Assembly (NCBI RefSeq): GCF_001742145.1
Contig: NZ_CP015749.1
Coordinates: 248,001 to 312,000 of the forward strand
Direction: 5' to 3'
DNA length: 64,000 nucleotides
Source: Pectobacterium parmentieri
GTDB lineage: Bacteria > Pseudomonadota > Gammaproteobacteria > Enterobacterales > Enterobacteriaceae
Every line of letters begins with the position of its first letter. Positions within the stretch are counted from its first letter, which is position 1. The translations under genes and the position numbers were made by a program. Shown in pieces: positions 23,239 through 32,782 of this stretch. The notes below the pieces were generated by a model. It did no database searches, was not told where the DNA came from, and was given only the letters and a program-made list of their open reading frames with translations.

Positions 23239-24597
23239 TTAGAGAATACGACTAATGAGCCGGTCTATCCGAATACGGCGTAGACGCCGTATTAGTTTGC
23301 GGACTTTCACTGGATATTGCGCGATGCTTTCCAGCTCCAGATAGCTTTTTACAACGTGAGTGTGCGTTCTTATCGTGTCCAGCTCATCCAGACGTTGCTG
23401 CAATAGAACCTGCTGAGGATCGTGAATCAAGATGGCATTTTCCAGATCCAAGCGCCATGCGCGGGGGTTAAGGTTGTTCCCCGTCAGTAACTGCCACTTA
23501 TCGTCCACCCACATACCTTTCAGGTGGAAGCTGTTATCTCCGTCTTTCCATAGCCGCACAACAAGCTGCTGATTCTCAATGTAGCGCTCCAGACGACTCA
23601 GGAAACGGCGAAGGTTAATCTCGTAGAGATACGGTAATGCACCGATGATTTTGAAAGGCTGGTCTTCTGGAATATAGAAATCGTTAGCGGTTTTATCGCC
23701 GATAATAATTTCTACTTTTTTGCCGTCCCGCAAGAGTCGGATGATATTTCTGACCAGCAGCGCAGGCAGGTTGAAATACGGAGTACAGATGACCAAATTT
23801 TCATCAGTGCAGTACATCAGGTGATGTATGGTCTTATTCAGTGGACTTTGCTTTCCTAGCCCGACCAATGGTGTGACGGTTAACTCGCTTGCATCTGCGC
23901 GATGTTCCGGAGCCAGATAATTGGCGGTACGTAATGCTTGACGGAATTGTTTGATATCATTTTTGATTTCCAGACTCTTCGGGCGATCGGTATGATCTAA
24001 CCGCTGCACTGCCGGGGCCGACAGCATTGTCTGGATATATTGCACCATCGTCTCAGCCAATACTGGGTTATGAATTAACTGATAGCGGTCATAACGGTAT
24101 TTTTGATGCTGATGCAGGTAAACATCATTCAGGCTAGCGCCGCTGTAGATGACGGTGTCATCGACAATAAACCCTTTCAGGTGCAGCACGCCTAACGCTT
24201 CGCGTGTGTTGACAGGAATGCCGTAGATAGGGAAATGCGTATCTGGGTGTTTTTTCGCCATGTCGCAATACCAATCGGCATTGGTATTTTCCGCCACCGC
24301 GCCGATCCTGCCACGCTGAGCACGATGCCAGTCTACCAGAACGCGGACGTCCAGTTCGGGGCACTGCCGTTTGGCTTCATAAATTGCGGATAGAACGCCG
24401 ATACCGCCATCATCACGCTCAAGATATAATGCCACGATATAGACGCGCTTTTTCGCACTCAAAATGGCGTTAATCAGTGTTGTGCGGAAAAGTTCAGGTG
24501 AATGCAACGTCTGAACATCATCTGCGTTCTGAGGAATTCTGGGCAGTTGTGCAAGGTGCTGTTGGTATTTATTGCGTTTAAAATTTGACAGCATCAC
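23239..24597 (-). CDS. pssA: CDP-diacylglycerol-serine O-phosphatidyltransferase
   Basis: Makes phosphatidylserine from CDP-diacylglycerol and L-serine, committing to phosphatidylethanolamine synthesis. Two HKD-type phospholipase-D motifs, HLKGFIVDD (about 135) and HLKGMWVDD (about 355), mark the gram-negative type. The C-terminus is very basic (VRKLIRRLRRIRIDRLISRIL), as expected for a peripheral membrane and ribosome association. 452 residues; the second of two adjacent ATGs is equally possible as start. Confidence 0.97.
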   Translation of the reverse strand: MMLSNFKRNKYQQHLAQLPRIPQNADDVQTLHSPELFRTTLINAILSAKKRVYIVALYLERDDGGIGVLSAIYEAKRQCPELDVRVLVDWHRAQRGRIGAVAENTNADWYCDMAKKHPDTHFPIYGIPVNTREALGVLHLKGFIVDDTVIYSGASLNDVYLHQHQKYRYDRYQLIHNPVLAETMVQYIQTMLSAPAVQRLDHTDRPKSLEIKNDIKQFRQALRTANYLAPEHRADASELTVTPLVGLGKQSPLNKTIHHLMYCTDENLVICTPYFNLPALLVRNIIRLLRDGKKVEIIIGDKTANDFYIPEDQPFKIIGALPYLYEINLRRFLSRLERYIENQQLVVRLWKDGDNSFHLKGMWVDDKWQLLTGNNLNPRAWRLDLENAILIHDPQQVLLQQRLDELDTIRTHTHVVKSYLELESIAQYPVKVRKLIRRLRRIRIDRLISRIL

Positions 24598-24621
24598 AGT
24601 GCGTTTCTTCTCTCATCAGTT

Positions 24622-24656
24622 TATACCCACCATACTTCAAGCTGCATTAGGGTATA
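24622..24656 (+). repeat. ERIC-like repeat remnant, copy 3
   Basis: Only 35 bases: TATACCCACCATACTTCAAG, then CTGCAT, then TAGGGTATA. It reads as the two tips of the elements at 6613 and 21247 joined with the core lost. It sits 24 bases upstream of the pssA start, on the promoter side. Confidence 0.6.
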
Positions 24657-24782
24657 TGACCTTCTGGTCATTATCAAAAGTTAAGGAGTAGCCGAATGGG
24701 CGATAATACCATTACTTTCCGGCAGTAGTGAGTCTGTTTTGCCGTTGGCCGGAATCACCGTTCGCCATACTACCTCTTGCGA

Positions 24783-27431
24783 TCAGTCTTTCAGCGGCAA
24801 TTCCAGTGTCACAATACCCTCTTCTAATTGTACGTTGATGTGAAAACCGAGCTTTTTGGAAAGCTGAACCATACCTTGGTTATGCGGCATGGTAATGCCG
24901 GTCAAGCGGGAGAGACCATGCGCTCGGGCGTAATCAATCAGCTTTTCCAACAGCCGTCTGCCAAGGCCGAGTCCTTTTAGATCGGATCGCACCAGCACGG
25001 CAAATTCTGCATCTGTATTATCTGGATCGGAAATTGCGCGCGTTACACCAATAATCTCATTCTCTTCTCCGATCTGGCGCACAGCAACGAATGCCATCTC
25101 ACGATCGTAGTCAATTTGCGTCATATTGGCTAAGTCTTCGTGAGTAAATTCATTAATTTCGCTGAAATAACGGTAATACAGATCCTCCTTCGTCACTCTG
25201 GCAATGAACGCGCTGAGCAGCGGTTCGTCTTCCGGCAAGATGGGTCGGAACAGGCAAATATCACTGTTTTTGAGGATGACCGTTTCTTCCAGTTCGTGTG
25301 GATAGGGACGGATCGCCAGCCTCGACTGCGGATCGCCGCTGAACGGCGTCAGATGCAGTGTGACATCCAGCAGCGTAAAGGTGTCCCCGGATGCCAGCAG
25401 AGGATGAATATCTAGCCGTGAAATTTCAGGGCAGTCGAGAATCAAATTGGAAACTTGAACCAGTAAGCGGCTGAGCGCGGGAATATCCAGCGGACGTAAC
25501 GCGCTGTATTCCCGAATCTTGCCGCCTTTCACTGCCTGTAGTACCAAATAACGGGCCAGCGTCATATTCAGCGGGGGCAGTGCGACGGCGGCCTGTTTTT
25601 CTCGCCACTCAACGCCGCCTTCTCCTAACATAATCAACGGGCCGAAAACGGGATCCTGTTCGACGGCAATCCTGAGTTCCTGTGCGCCTGCTCGGTTTGC
25701 CATGCTCTGTACCAACAGGCCGTAAATGCGCGCCTGTGGATAGGTGCGTTTCACCCGGTCAAGAATTGCATCTGCTGCCTGTTGGACTTCTCTGGCGGTT
25801 TGCAGATATAGCATGACGCCCTGTACTTCCGATTTATGCGGAATATCTGGCGATCTCAGCTTAATCGCGACCGGGTAGCCAATTTGCTCGGCGATATGGA
25901 CGGCTTCTACACTGTCCCCAGCAATCCAGGTGGGTAACGTATTCAAACCATAGGCTTGCAGGATCGGTTGAACTTCATGCGTATCCAACTGAGTGACGCC
26001 ATCTGACAGTGCCTGCTGAATCAGCGCGTGTGCCTGGCTGGCGTTGATACCCAAATTCAGCGGCAGTGCTGGTGTTTCCTTTAGCTGTTTCTGATTGCGC
26101 CGATACTCGACGATATGCATAAATGCCGTTACCGCGCCTTCTGGTGTGCGATAGGTAGGAATACCCGCGTCATTAAACAAGCGTCGCGCTTCCTGTGAAG
26201 AAAATTCACCACACCAGTTGGTTAGCAGCGTGATCCTTTTTCCACGCGGATGTTGTTGGAAGAGTGTAATCAACTGTGCGGCGCTATCGGTGCCGGGAGC
26301 GGCGGCGCTGGGTGCATGAATAATTAAGAGTGCATCGACGTCATTGCTGTCCAGCAATACCGACACTGCTGACAGATAGCGAGCCGCTGTCGCATCATCG
26401 CGTAGATCGAGCGGATTGCCGATAGTGATGGAGTGCGGCAATGCTTCCTGTAGCGCTTGTCGTGTCACATCACTGAGCTGTGCGAGTTTGCCTTGCCGAC
26501 TGAGAAGCTGATCCAGCGCCTGTGCGGCTGGGGATGCGCCGTTGCTGACTAACATCAAGCGTTCACCGCGCAGCGGCCGCAGGTGGCTTAACGTTTCCAC
26601 TGCGGAAAAAAGCTCATGGGTATCCCGTACCCGCAGTAAACCAGCACGTTGAATGGCGGCGTCATAGGCGGCATCCAATCCGTGGCGCTGGTCATTCAGT
26701 AACTGCTGTGCCTGCTGGCTACGACCGCTTTTTATCACCAGTATCGGCTTATTTCGGGAGGCGCTGCGGGAAGCGGAAAGAAAGCGGCGCGCATCGCTGA
26801 TATGTTCCAGATGCAGCAAAATGGCGCTGGTTTTGCCATCGCGAGCCAAAAAATCTAACAGATCGTCGACATCAATATCCAGGCTGTCGCCCAAAGCGAT
26901 GAAATAGGAAAAGCCAATACCGCGCTGCTGCGCCCAGTCCAGTATCGTGTTGGAAACGGCGGCTGACTGCGAAATAAATGCCAGCTTTCCTTTCATTATG
27001 GGAACGGGAGAGAAACTGGCATTCAGACCTTGCCAAGGCGCGAGTAGCCCGAGGCTGTTGGGGCCAAGCAGACGCATGTGGTAGCGCACGGCACAGGCCT
27101 TTAATTCGCTGAACTGGGTCGGCGGTGCGGAGAGGATGATGACGGTTTTACAGCCTTTCTGCCCCAGTTCCTCTAACAGCGTTAGGTTACGGCTGGCGTT
27201 GGTACAAATCACGGCAAGGTCGGGCGTCGTGGGCAGGCTGGCGACAGTGGGATAGGCCAGCACGCCGCAAACGGCACGATATTTTGGCGTAACAGGTAGC
27301 ACGGGGCCGCTGAAATGGCCGTCCAGCAGGTTTTTCATCATCAAAAAACCGGCCCGTCCCGGTTTTTCTGATGCGCCGAGAACGGCAATAGACTTAGGGC
27401 GTAACAGTGCTTCCAATCCGCGCTGGCTCAT
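24783..27431 (-). CDS. patZ: Protein lysine acetyltransferase PatZ (Pka/YfiQ)
   Basis: Acetylates lysines of metabolic enzymes, notably acetyl-CoA synthetase, using acetyl-CoA. Residues about 1-690 resemble ADP-forming acyl-CoA synthetase (CoA-binding domain with SIAVLGASEKPGRAGF, ligase and ATP-grasp parts). The last 180 residues form a GNAT domain with LKGLGLGRRLLEKL as the acetyl-CoA loop. The 882 residues compare with 886 in E. coli. It is followed by tapT on the same strand order as in E. coli. Confidence 0.95.
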   Translation of the reverse strand: MSQRGLEALLRPKSIAVLGASEKPGRAGFLMMKNLLDGHFSGPVLPVTPKYRAVCGVLAYPTVASLPTTPDLAVICTNASRNLTLLEELGQKGCKTVIILSAPPTQFSELKACAVRYHMRLLGPNSLGLLAPWQGLNASFSPVPIMKGKLAFISQSAAVSNTILDWAQQRGIGFSYFIALGDSLDIDVDDLLDFLARDGKTSAILLHLEHISDARRFLSASRSASRNKPILVIKSGRSQQAQQLLNDQRHGLDAAYDAAIQRAGLLRVRDTHELFSAVETLSHLRPLRGERLMLVSNGASPAAQALDQLLSRQGKLAQLSDVTRQALQEALPHSITIGNPLDLRDDATAARYLSAVSVLLDSNDVDALLIIHAPSAAAPGTDSAAQLITLFQQHPRGKRITLLTNWCGEFSSQEARRLFNDAGIPTYRTPEGAVTAFMHIVEYRRNQKQLKETPALPLNLGINASQAHALIQQALSDGVTQLDTHEVQPILQAYGLNTLPTWIAGDSVEAVHIAEQIGYPVAIKLRSPDIPHKSEVQGVMLYLQTAREVQQAADAILDRVKRTYPQARIYGLLVQSMANRAGAQELRIAVEQDPVFGPLIMLGEGGVEWREKQAAVALPPLNMTLARYLVLQAVKGGKIREYSALRPLDIPALSRLLVQVSNLILDCPEISRLDIHPLLASGDTFTLLDVTLHLTPFSGDPQSRLAIRPYPHELEETVILKNSDICLFRPILPEDEPLLSAFIARVTKEDLYYRYFSEINEFTHEDLANMTQIDYDREMAFVAVRQIGEENEIIGVTRAISDPDNTDAEFAVLVRSDLKGLGLGRRLLEKLIDYARAHGLSRLTGITMPHNQGMVQLSKKLGFHINVQLEEGIVTLELPLKD

Positions 27432-27463
27432 GCGTCACTCCTTCACATCAATCCCCTTTGATA

Positions 27464-28198
27464 CTAAACGCTTTCTGCCGATTGTGCTGTGACGATGGGT
27501 AAACTTTCCCGCAAACTGTGGTGTGATTTCCCCGCCAGATAGTGTCGGCGGAAACGATCAAAATGCTGTGATAGCGCATCAGCCGCGACGACATCCCCTG
27601 CCTGTGCCAGCAGGGCGATGGCAATCTCGGCGGTGCAGTGCTGTCCTGCACTGCTGGCTTCACGTAGTTGGTAGCGGGACAGCGCCTCTACATTCAGCGA
27701 CAGGATCGGCAGATTGTCCAAATAGGGGCTTTTGCGGAACATTTTACGCGCTTCCGGCCAGGTGCCGTCGAGTAAGACAAACAGGGCGGGTTTTTCCGTT
27801 GGTGGAAGCTGTTGAAACACCTGACGTCCTTCCTCTGCCGCATCGGCAAGGAAGACAAGATAGGGCTGAATATCTGGGTCTTGCAGAGTGGCAAGCAACT
27901 TGGGATCGGGCTCGGTGCGTGACCAGCGAAACGCCTGTGTATCGGGCAGAATATCGGCGATGAGACGTCCGGTATTGCTTGGTTTTAACGGTTCGGTATC
28001 AAACATCACCAGGCAGACGCGGCTGCGGGATTGCTGCGCCTGAATGGTGTGGCACAGGCAGTTGGTCGCGGGTAATAAACACTGCTGGCAGCGTACTACG
28101 CGGCAGCCGCGGGCGCGAAATGGTTTGGTTGACTGCTCAAGACGTTGCTGACGCAGGCGGAGTACGGCATTGTTGTTCACAAAAGGGCGGTTGAGCAT
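27464..28198 (-). CDS. tapT: tRNA-uridine aminocarboxypropyltransferase TapT (DTW domain)
   Basis: Adds the 3-amino-3-carboxypropyl group from SAM to U47 of tRNAs (acp3U). A Cys-rich N-terminal segment (CRVVRCQQCLLPATNCLC) probably binds metal. The family motif DGTW occurs in LLDGTWPEARKMF near residue 145, and the C-terminal LREASSAGQHCTAEI segment is typical. 244 residues. It lies 32 bases upstream of patZ and is probably co-transcribed with it. Confidence 0.92.
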   Translation of the reverse strand: MLNRPFVNNNAVLRLRQQRLEQSTKPFRARGCRVVRCQQCLLPATNCLCHTIQAQQSRSRVCLVMFDTEPLKPSNTGRLIADILPDTQAFRWSRTEPDPKLLATLQDPDIQPYLVFLADAAEEGRQVFQQLPPTEKPALFVLLDGTWPEARKMFRKSPYLDNLPILSLNVEALSRYQLREASSAGQHCTAEIAIALLAQAGDVVAADALSQHFDRFRRHYLAGKSHHSLRESLPIVTAQSAESV

Positions 28199-28308
28199 GA
28201 AATAGATGACGCCATGAGATTCTGCAACGAACCTGCTTCATTTTAATTATTGGGAAGCCGGTTCAGAAAGACGACATTCTAATCGACAGACGGGTTGACC
28301 AAAAGAGG

Positions 28309-28326
28309 TGGGGCAATAATGCCCCA
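28309..28326 (-). terminator. Terminator of trxC
   Basis: TGGGGCA / TGCCCCA, 7-bp stem with a 4-base loop, 8 bases after the trxC stop, followed on the minus strand by CCTCTTTT. Confidence 0.75.
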
Positions 28327-28333
28327 GAGTTTT

Positions 28334-28753
28334 CTACAGTGATTCATCCAACCATTCCTCAAACTGGGCTTTTGGCAGTGCGCCGTTGAGGATGTCGACC
28401 ATCTGGCCCTGTTTAAAGATCATGAGGGTTGGAATACTGCGGATGCGAAAACGGGCGCTGAGTGCCGGTTCGGCTTCGGTATTGACCTTAATAAAGCGGA
28501 TTTTCCCGCTCCGCTCCTGTGCGACGTTTTCAAACACCGGGGCAAAGTTGACGCAGGGGCCGCACCAGGGGGCCCAGAAATCGACCACGATGGGAAGATC
28601 GTCCTGTAACAGCTTGTCGAGCGTTGTTTCTGTGGCATTGATGATGTCACCGCTGAATAAGGCTTCTCCGCAACGACCACATTTTGCATGGTCATCAATA
28701 CGCGCTTCAGGCAGGCGATTGGTTGTTTGGCAAGATCCACATACCGTATTCAT
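28334..28753 (-). CDS. trxC: Thioredoxin 2
   Basis: Cytosolic disulfide reductase with an extra zinc module. Two CxxC pairs at the N-terminus (CGSC and CGRC) bind zinc, and the thioredoxin fold carries the active site WCGPC. The cis-proline loop is IRSIPTL. 139 residues as in E. coli. In E. coli trxC is induced by OxyR; I did not find a convincing OxyR site by eye. Confidence 0.97.
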   Translation of the reverse strand: MNTVCGSCQTTNRLPEARIDDHAKCGRCGEALFSGDIINATETTLDKLLQDDLPIVVDFWAPWCGPCVNFAPVFENVAQERSGKIRFIKVNTEAEPALSARFRIRSIPTLMIFKQGQMVDILNGALPKAQFEEWLDESL

Positions 28754-29002
28754 AACAGGGCCTCAGATAAAAGGACTAAAATAAAGATGTCGCTGATAAA
28801 ATGCACGCAATACGGCATTGGAACGTCAACGGCATGTTGCTTAAGAGTGAATAAATTATGGTGGGGAGAGATTATGGCAACAACGTGGTTTGCCCAATAG
28901 CTACAATAGCTTCTGACTGTTAGCGCTCTTTTACCACAAGCGTGTGGCTAAGCGGGTGTACATAAGGTAATCTTCGCGCCCAGCGCGTAGGTGGAGAGAA
29001 CA

Positions 29003-30154
29003 ATGAGCGATTCATTCAATAGTAAAAGCGGCAAAGTCCGTGTGATGTACGTCCGCAGTGATGATGAGGGCGAGAAAGAGAATAAAAACAAGCGCCCTGC
29101 TGACAAAGATCGTCGTGGCGATCGGCGTGATGGTGGTGGCTCTCGCGATCAGCGTGAAAAGCCGAAACATCCGCGTGATGTTAACCCGCGTTATGCTCGG
29201 GAAAATCCGTCCCGTGACGGCGATAGCAGTGCGAAAACGCCGTGGGGCAATAAAGATCGTAACGAACGCAGCAGCGACAAGCCTCGTCGCCCACGTGGTG
29301 AAGACACTGGTGGTTATGAATCACCGTGGAAAACCGTGTCTCGTGCGCCAAGCGAGAGCGACACGCCGGATCACGGCGGTATTACTGGCAAGAGTCAGAT
29401 CGATCCTGAACAACTGCGTCGCCAGCGTCAGGAAGAAACACGTGTCTATGGTGAAAATGCCTGTCAGGCGTTGTTTAAAAACCGTTCTGAGGTGATTGTT
29501 CGTGCCTGGTTCCTGCAAGAAGTGACGCCGCGTTTCCGCGATGCACTGCGCTGGATGGCGGCGAACCGCAAGGCTTACCACGTTGTGGAAGAGGAAGAGT
29601 TGATTAAGGCTTCCGGTACTGAACACCACGGCGGCGTCTGCTTCCTGATTAAAAAGCGTCAGGGAATGGATGTGCGTGAGTACCTGAAAACGGCTGGTGA
29701 GAATGACTGTGTACTGGCGCTGGAAGATGTGGGCAACCCGCATAACCTCGGCGGCATTATGCGTAGCTGTGCGCATTTCGGCGTGAAAGGCGTGCTGGTT
29801 CAGGATGCAGCGTTGCTGGAGTCCGGTGCGGCGGTACGCACGGCAGAAGGCGGAGCGGAACACGTTAAAGCGATTAACGCTGACGATTTCCTGTCTGTGC
29901 TGGCGGAGTTCCGTCACGCAGGCTACACCATCGTGACCACCTCCAGCCATAAAGGTACGGCATTGTCGCAAGCGACACTTCCGGCGAAAACCGTGATTGT
30001 GCTAGGTCAGGAAGGTGATGGCCTGTCGGATAGCGCCTGGCAACAAGGGGACGTGAAAGTCTCTATCGGCGGTACGGGTAAGGTTGAAAGCCTGAACATT
30101 TCAGTCGCAACGGGCATTTTGCTGTCCGAATGGTGGCGACAGAATCAGGCCTGA
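29003..30154 (+). CDS. yfiF: SpoU-family tRNA/rRNA methyltransferase YfiF
   Basis: Predicted 2'-O-ribose methyltransferase of the SPOUT class; the RNA target is not established. Residues about 1-130 are disordered and rich in Arg, Asp and Lys. A substrate-binding SpoU domain follows ([16 protein letters not shown]), then the catalytic knot domain with [25 protein letters not shown] and [12 protein letters not shown]. The start at 29003 is preceded by GGAGAG; an in-frame GTG 12 bases earlier is less likely. 383 residues, longer than E. coli YfiF in the disordered part. Confidence 0.92.
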   Translation: MSDSFNSKSGKVRVMYVRSDDEGEKENKNKRPADKDRRGDRRDGGGSRDQREKPKHPRDVNPRYARENPSRDGDSSAKTPWGNKDRNERSSDKPRRPRGEDTGGYESPWKTVSRAPSESDTPDHGGITGKSQIDPEQLRRQRQEETRVYGENACQALFKNRSEVIVRAWFLQEVTPRFRDALRWMAANRKAYHVVEEEELIKASGTEHHGGVCFLIKKRQGMDVREYLKTAGENDCVLALEDVGNPHNLGGIMRSCAHFGVKGVLVQDAALLESGAAVRTAEGGAEHVKAINADDFLSVLAEFRHAGYTIVTTSSHKGTALSQATLPAKTVIVLGQEGDGLSDSAWQQGDVKVSIGGTGKVESLNISVATGILLSEWWRQNQA

Positions 30155-30222
30155 TATCACGTGTCGATTCTCAGGGGGATTTTCCCTCTGAGAAGACATC
30201 GCCACGGATGGGAGAACGATTG

Positions 30223-30672
30223 ATGAAGCAGAAAAAGCAAAACGTTATCGCGGTATCGCTACTGTTGAGCGCATTGCTGGCAAGCGGTTGTAGTTCGCTG
30301 CCGCGCTCATCCGCAGCGGTTGCTGCTGCATCAAGCGCTGATGTGTGCCAGATTGGCGACAAGCAGGTACAGACCACGCTATATTTTGGTTTGAATCGTC
30401 CTGCTGGCCCGGTGATCACTGATGCTGAGTGGAAAGCATTTTTGGACGGTGAGGTGACGCCACGCTTTAAAGAAGGGCTGACGGTGTTTGATGCCAAAGG
30501 ACAATGGCTGGGGAACAATGGACAGGTTGCCCGCGAGAACAGCAAAGCGCTGATGTTGATTCACGGCGCTGATAAAGAGCGTGATATTGAAGCGCTGCGT
30601 ACCGTCTACAAATCACGTTTCGCACAGGAATCCGTCATGCGGATTGATGCTCCCGTCTGCGTCGCTTTCTGA
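30223..30672 (+). CDS. DUF3574 domain lipoprotein
   Basis: A predicted lipoprotein of unknown function, 149 residues. The start at 30223 (MKQKKQN) has GGGAG nine bases upstream and gives a proper signal peptide with lipobox ASGC. The mature part matches the DUF3574 pattern: TTLYFGLNRPAGPVITDAEW, FLDGEVTPRFKEGLTVFDAKGQW, and a late DAPVCVAF. It lies 68 bases after yfiF and may share its transcript. Confidence 0.8.
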   Translation: MKQKKQNVIAVSLLLSALLASGCSSLPRSSAAVAAASSADVCQIGDKQVQTTLYFGLNRPAGPVITDAEWKAFLDGEVTPRFKEGLTVFDAKGQWLGNNGQVARENSKALMLIHGADKERDIEALRTVYKSRFAQESVMRIDAPVCVAF

Positions 30673-30678
30673 TTTTTT

Positions 30679-30704
30679 CATCAGCCCCTGAAAAGGGGCC
30701 GATG
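30679..30704 (+). terminator. Hairpin after the DUF3574 gene
   Basis: CATCAGCCCCT / AGGGGCCGATG, 10 paired positions with one mismatch and a 4-base loop, 7 bases after the stop. There is no T run after it, so termination is uncertain. Confidence 0.45.
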
Positions 30705-30855
30705 ATAGTGTCGAAAATCATCGTGATGAGATCGAGATACTCGGGGCTACCATGAGGTGAGGCATCCCTGCGGGAACCTCATCCCCGTGTTTCCCCTAAT
30801 ATGCGGCTCTGTCATTAGTGTTATGGTTTTTAACCTATGTATTTATAATAAAAGA

Positions 30856-31134
30856 CTACAGCACCACTCCCGCTACTGCCGCAGACAGCAAACTCACCAG
30901 CGTAGAGCCGTAAACCAGCTTCAGACCGAAGCGCGATACCACGTTGCCCTGTGCTTCATTCCGCCTTCGATTGCACTTGCGATAATGTCGATTGACGTAA
31001 AGTTGGCAAAGGAAATCAGGAAGACAGATAAAACCCTCAAACCGCGTGGCGACATTTCTGCCGCGATCTTCTTCAATTCGATCATGGCAACGAATTCATT
31101 GGCCACCAGCTTGGTTGCCATAATGCTACCGCAC
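30856..31134 (-). pseudogene. Relic of a NupC-family nucleoside transporter (C-terminal end)
   Basis: On the minus strand the translation [19 protein letters not shown], then [19 protein letters not shown] matches the last transmembrane part of concentrative nucleoside transporters (NupC type). Near 30960 the frame breaks: the continuation [15 protein letters not shown]...[14 protein letters not shown] and the stop at 30856 are in another frame. The first 300 or so residues are absent. The open frame on the opposite strand across this stretch is a shadow. The gap from 30673 to 31229 holds nothing else supported. Confidence 0.85.
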
Positions 31135-31229
31135 TATAAAAATTGGGGAAACAGTCGATTAATCAGGGAAGGTAGCGAGAGGATCCCCTTCAGCCAATGG
31201 GCTGGCCGAAGGGAGGACAATTTCGGCAG

Positions 31230-32765
31230 TTAGTGCGCGCCACCGCCTCCACCGCCAGTGGTAAAGGGCGGTTTAGCAAACCAGACCAGCACCAGCAATA
31301 CCAGAAATACACCTGCGGCGGCCCAGAAGATTTCATTGGCGGAAATAATCAGCCCCTGTGCCGTAATCTGCTCTGCGATGTAAGCCGAGGCCTGTGTTTG
31401 ACTCATCCCCATAGCCTGAAGCTGCTGGTACGTTTCCTGTGCTATCGGATTATATGGCGTGATAGATTCCGTCAGGTGTGCATGGTGCAGCGACTCTCGC
31501 TGCGTCCAGAGCGTGGTGGTTAGTGATGTCCCGATCGATCCCGCCAGCGTTCGGGCAAAGTTCGACAGACTTGATGCTGCCGCCAAACGTTCAGGCGGAA
31601 GACCCGACAGCGTAATCGTCGTCAGTGGCATGAAGAAGCAGGCGACGGCAAATCCCTGTACGAATTGCGGCCAGGCCGACGCGCCGAAATCCATGCCTGG
31701 CTCGAAGGTGTACGCACGCCAGTAAAAGCAGACCGCATACATGATAAAGCTGAACGTTACCAGCTTGCGCATATCCAGACGCGGCGCGAATCGACCGATG
31801 ATTGGTGACAGCACCACCGGCATCAGCCCAACGGGGGCGGATGCCAACCCTGCCCAGGTGGCGGTATAGCCATACACCTCCTGCAATAGCTGCGGCAAGA
31901 GCACAATTGCCCCGAAGTAAAACATATAGGCGAGGCTGATACACAGACAGCCAATGGTGAAGTTTCTCGACTTAAATAGGGATAAATCCACCACCGGATG
32001 GTCGTCCGTCAGTTCCCAGACAATCAGGAACGTTATCGCAATTACCGCCACCACTGCGAGGGTGATGATTTCCGTCGAGTTAAACCAGTCCAGCTCTTTG
32101 CCCCGGTCGAGCATCATCTGAAGGCTGCCGATGCCAACGACCAACAACGCCAGCCCGATAGTATCGATGGGCTTGATTTCCGTTTTGGTTTCTCGCCCAC
32201 GCAGCGTTTGCAACGCAATAAACACCACGGCGATACCGAGTGGAACGTTGATGAAGAATATCCAGCCCCAGTGATAGTTATCGCTAATCCAGCCGCCCAA
32301 AATCGGGCCACAGATCGGTGCGACCACCACGGTCATTGACCACAGCGCCAGAGCGATGCTGCGTTTAGCGGGGGGATAATTGCTTAACAACAGGCTCTGT
32401 GACAGCGGGATTAGCGGCCCGGCGACGATCCCCTGCAAGACGCGGGCGAAAATCAGCATTTCCAGGCTGGTGGACATACCACATAGCCAGGACGTCAGGG
32501 CGAAGAGTGCCGTTGACCATAGAAAAAGGCGGACTTCACCGAACCGTTTGGCTAGCCAGCCGGTGATAGGAATAGAGATAGCATTAGCGACCCCGAATGA
32601 GGTAATGACCCATGTTCCCTGTGAGTTGGACGCACCCAGATTACCGGCGATGGTCGGAATAGCGACGTTGGCGATGGTGGAGTCCAGCACCTGCATGAAC
32701 GTTGCCAGCGACAGCGCAACGGTCATCCAGGCCAGACTCGCGCCTTTAAGCGGTTTTCTCTGCAC
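31230..32765 (-). CDS. emrB: Multidrug efflux MFS transporter EmrB
   Basis: Inner-membrane pump of the EmrAB-TolC system, exporting hydrophobic uncouplers and antibiotics (DHA2 family, 14 helices). Motifs LDSTIANVAIPTIAG in helix 1 (family motif D1) and the GWLAKRFGEVRLF loop are clear. 511 residues. The C-terminus ends in an unusual run of six glycines (TTGGGGGGAH). It follows emrA with a 17-base gap. Confidence 0.95.
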   Translation of the reverse strand: MQRKPLKGASLAWMTVALSLATFMQVLDSTIANVAIPTIAGNLGASNSQGTWVITSFGVANAISIPITGWLAKRFGEVRLFLWSTALFALTSWLCGMSTSLEMLIFARVLQGIVAGPLIPLSQSLLLSNYPPAKRSIALALWSMTVVVAPICGPILGGWISDNYHWGWIFFINVPLGIAVVFIALQTLRGRETKTEIKPIDTIGLALLVVGIGSLQMMLDRGKELDWFNSTEIITLAVVAVIAITFLIVWELTDDHPVVDLSLFKSRNFTIGCLCISLAYMFYFGAIVLLPQLLQEVYGYTATWAGLASAPVGLMPVVLSPIIGRFAPRLDMRKLVTFSFIMYAVCFYWRAYTFEPGMDFGASAWPQFVQGFAVACFFMPLTTITLSGLPPERLAAASSLSNFARTLAGSIGTSLTTTLWTQRESLHHAHLTESITPYNPIAQETYQQLQAMGMSQTQASAYIAEQITAQGLIISANEIFWAAAGVFLVLLVLVWFAKPPFTTGGGGGGAH

Positions 32766-32782
32766 GTTTCTCTCCTGGTCGA

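Noticed and set aside
30757..31233. A 158-codon plus-strand frame
   Set aside because: It is antisense to the nucleoside-transporter relic, which explains the sequence better.
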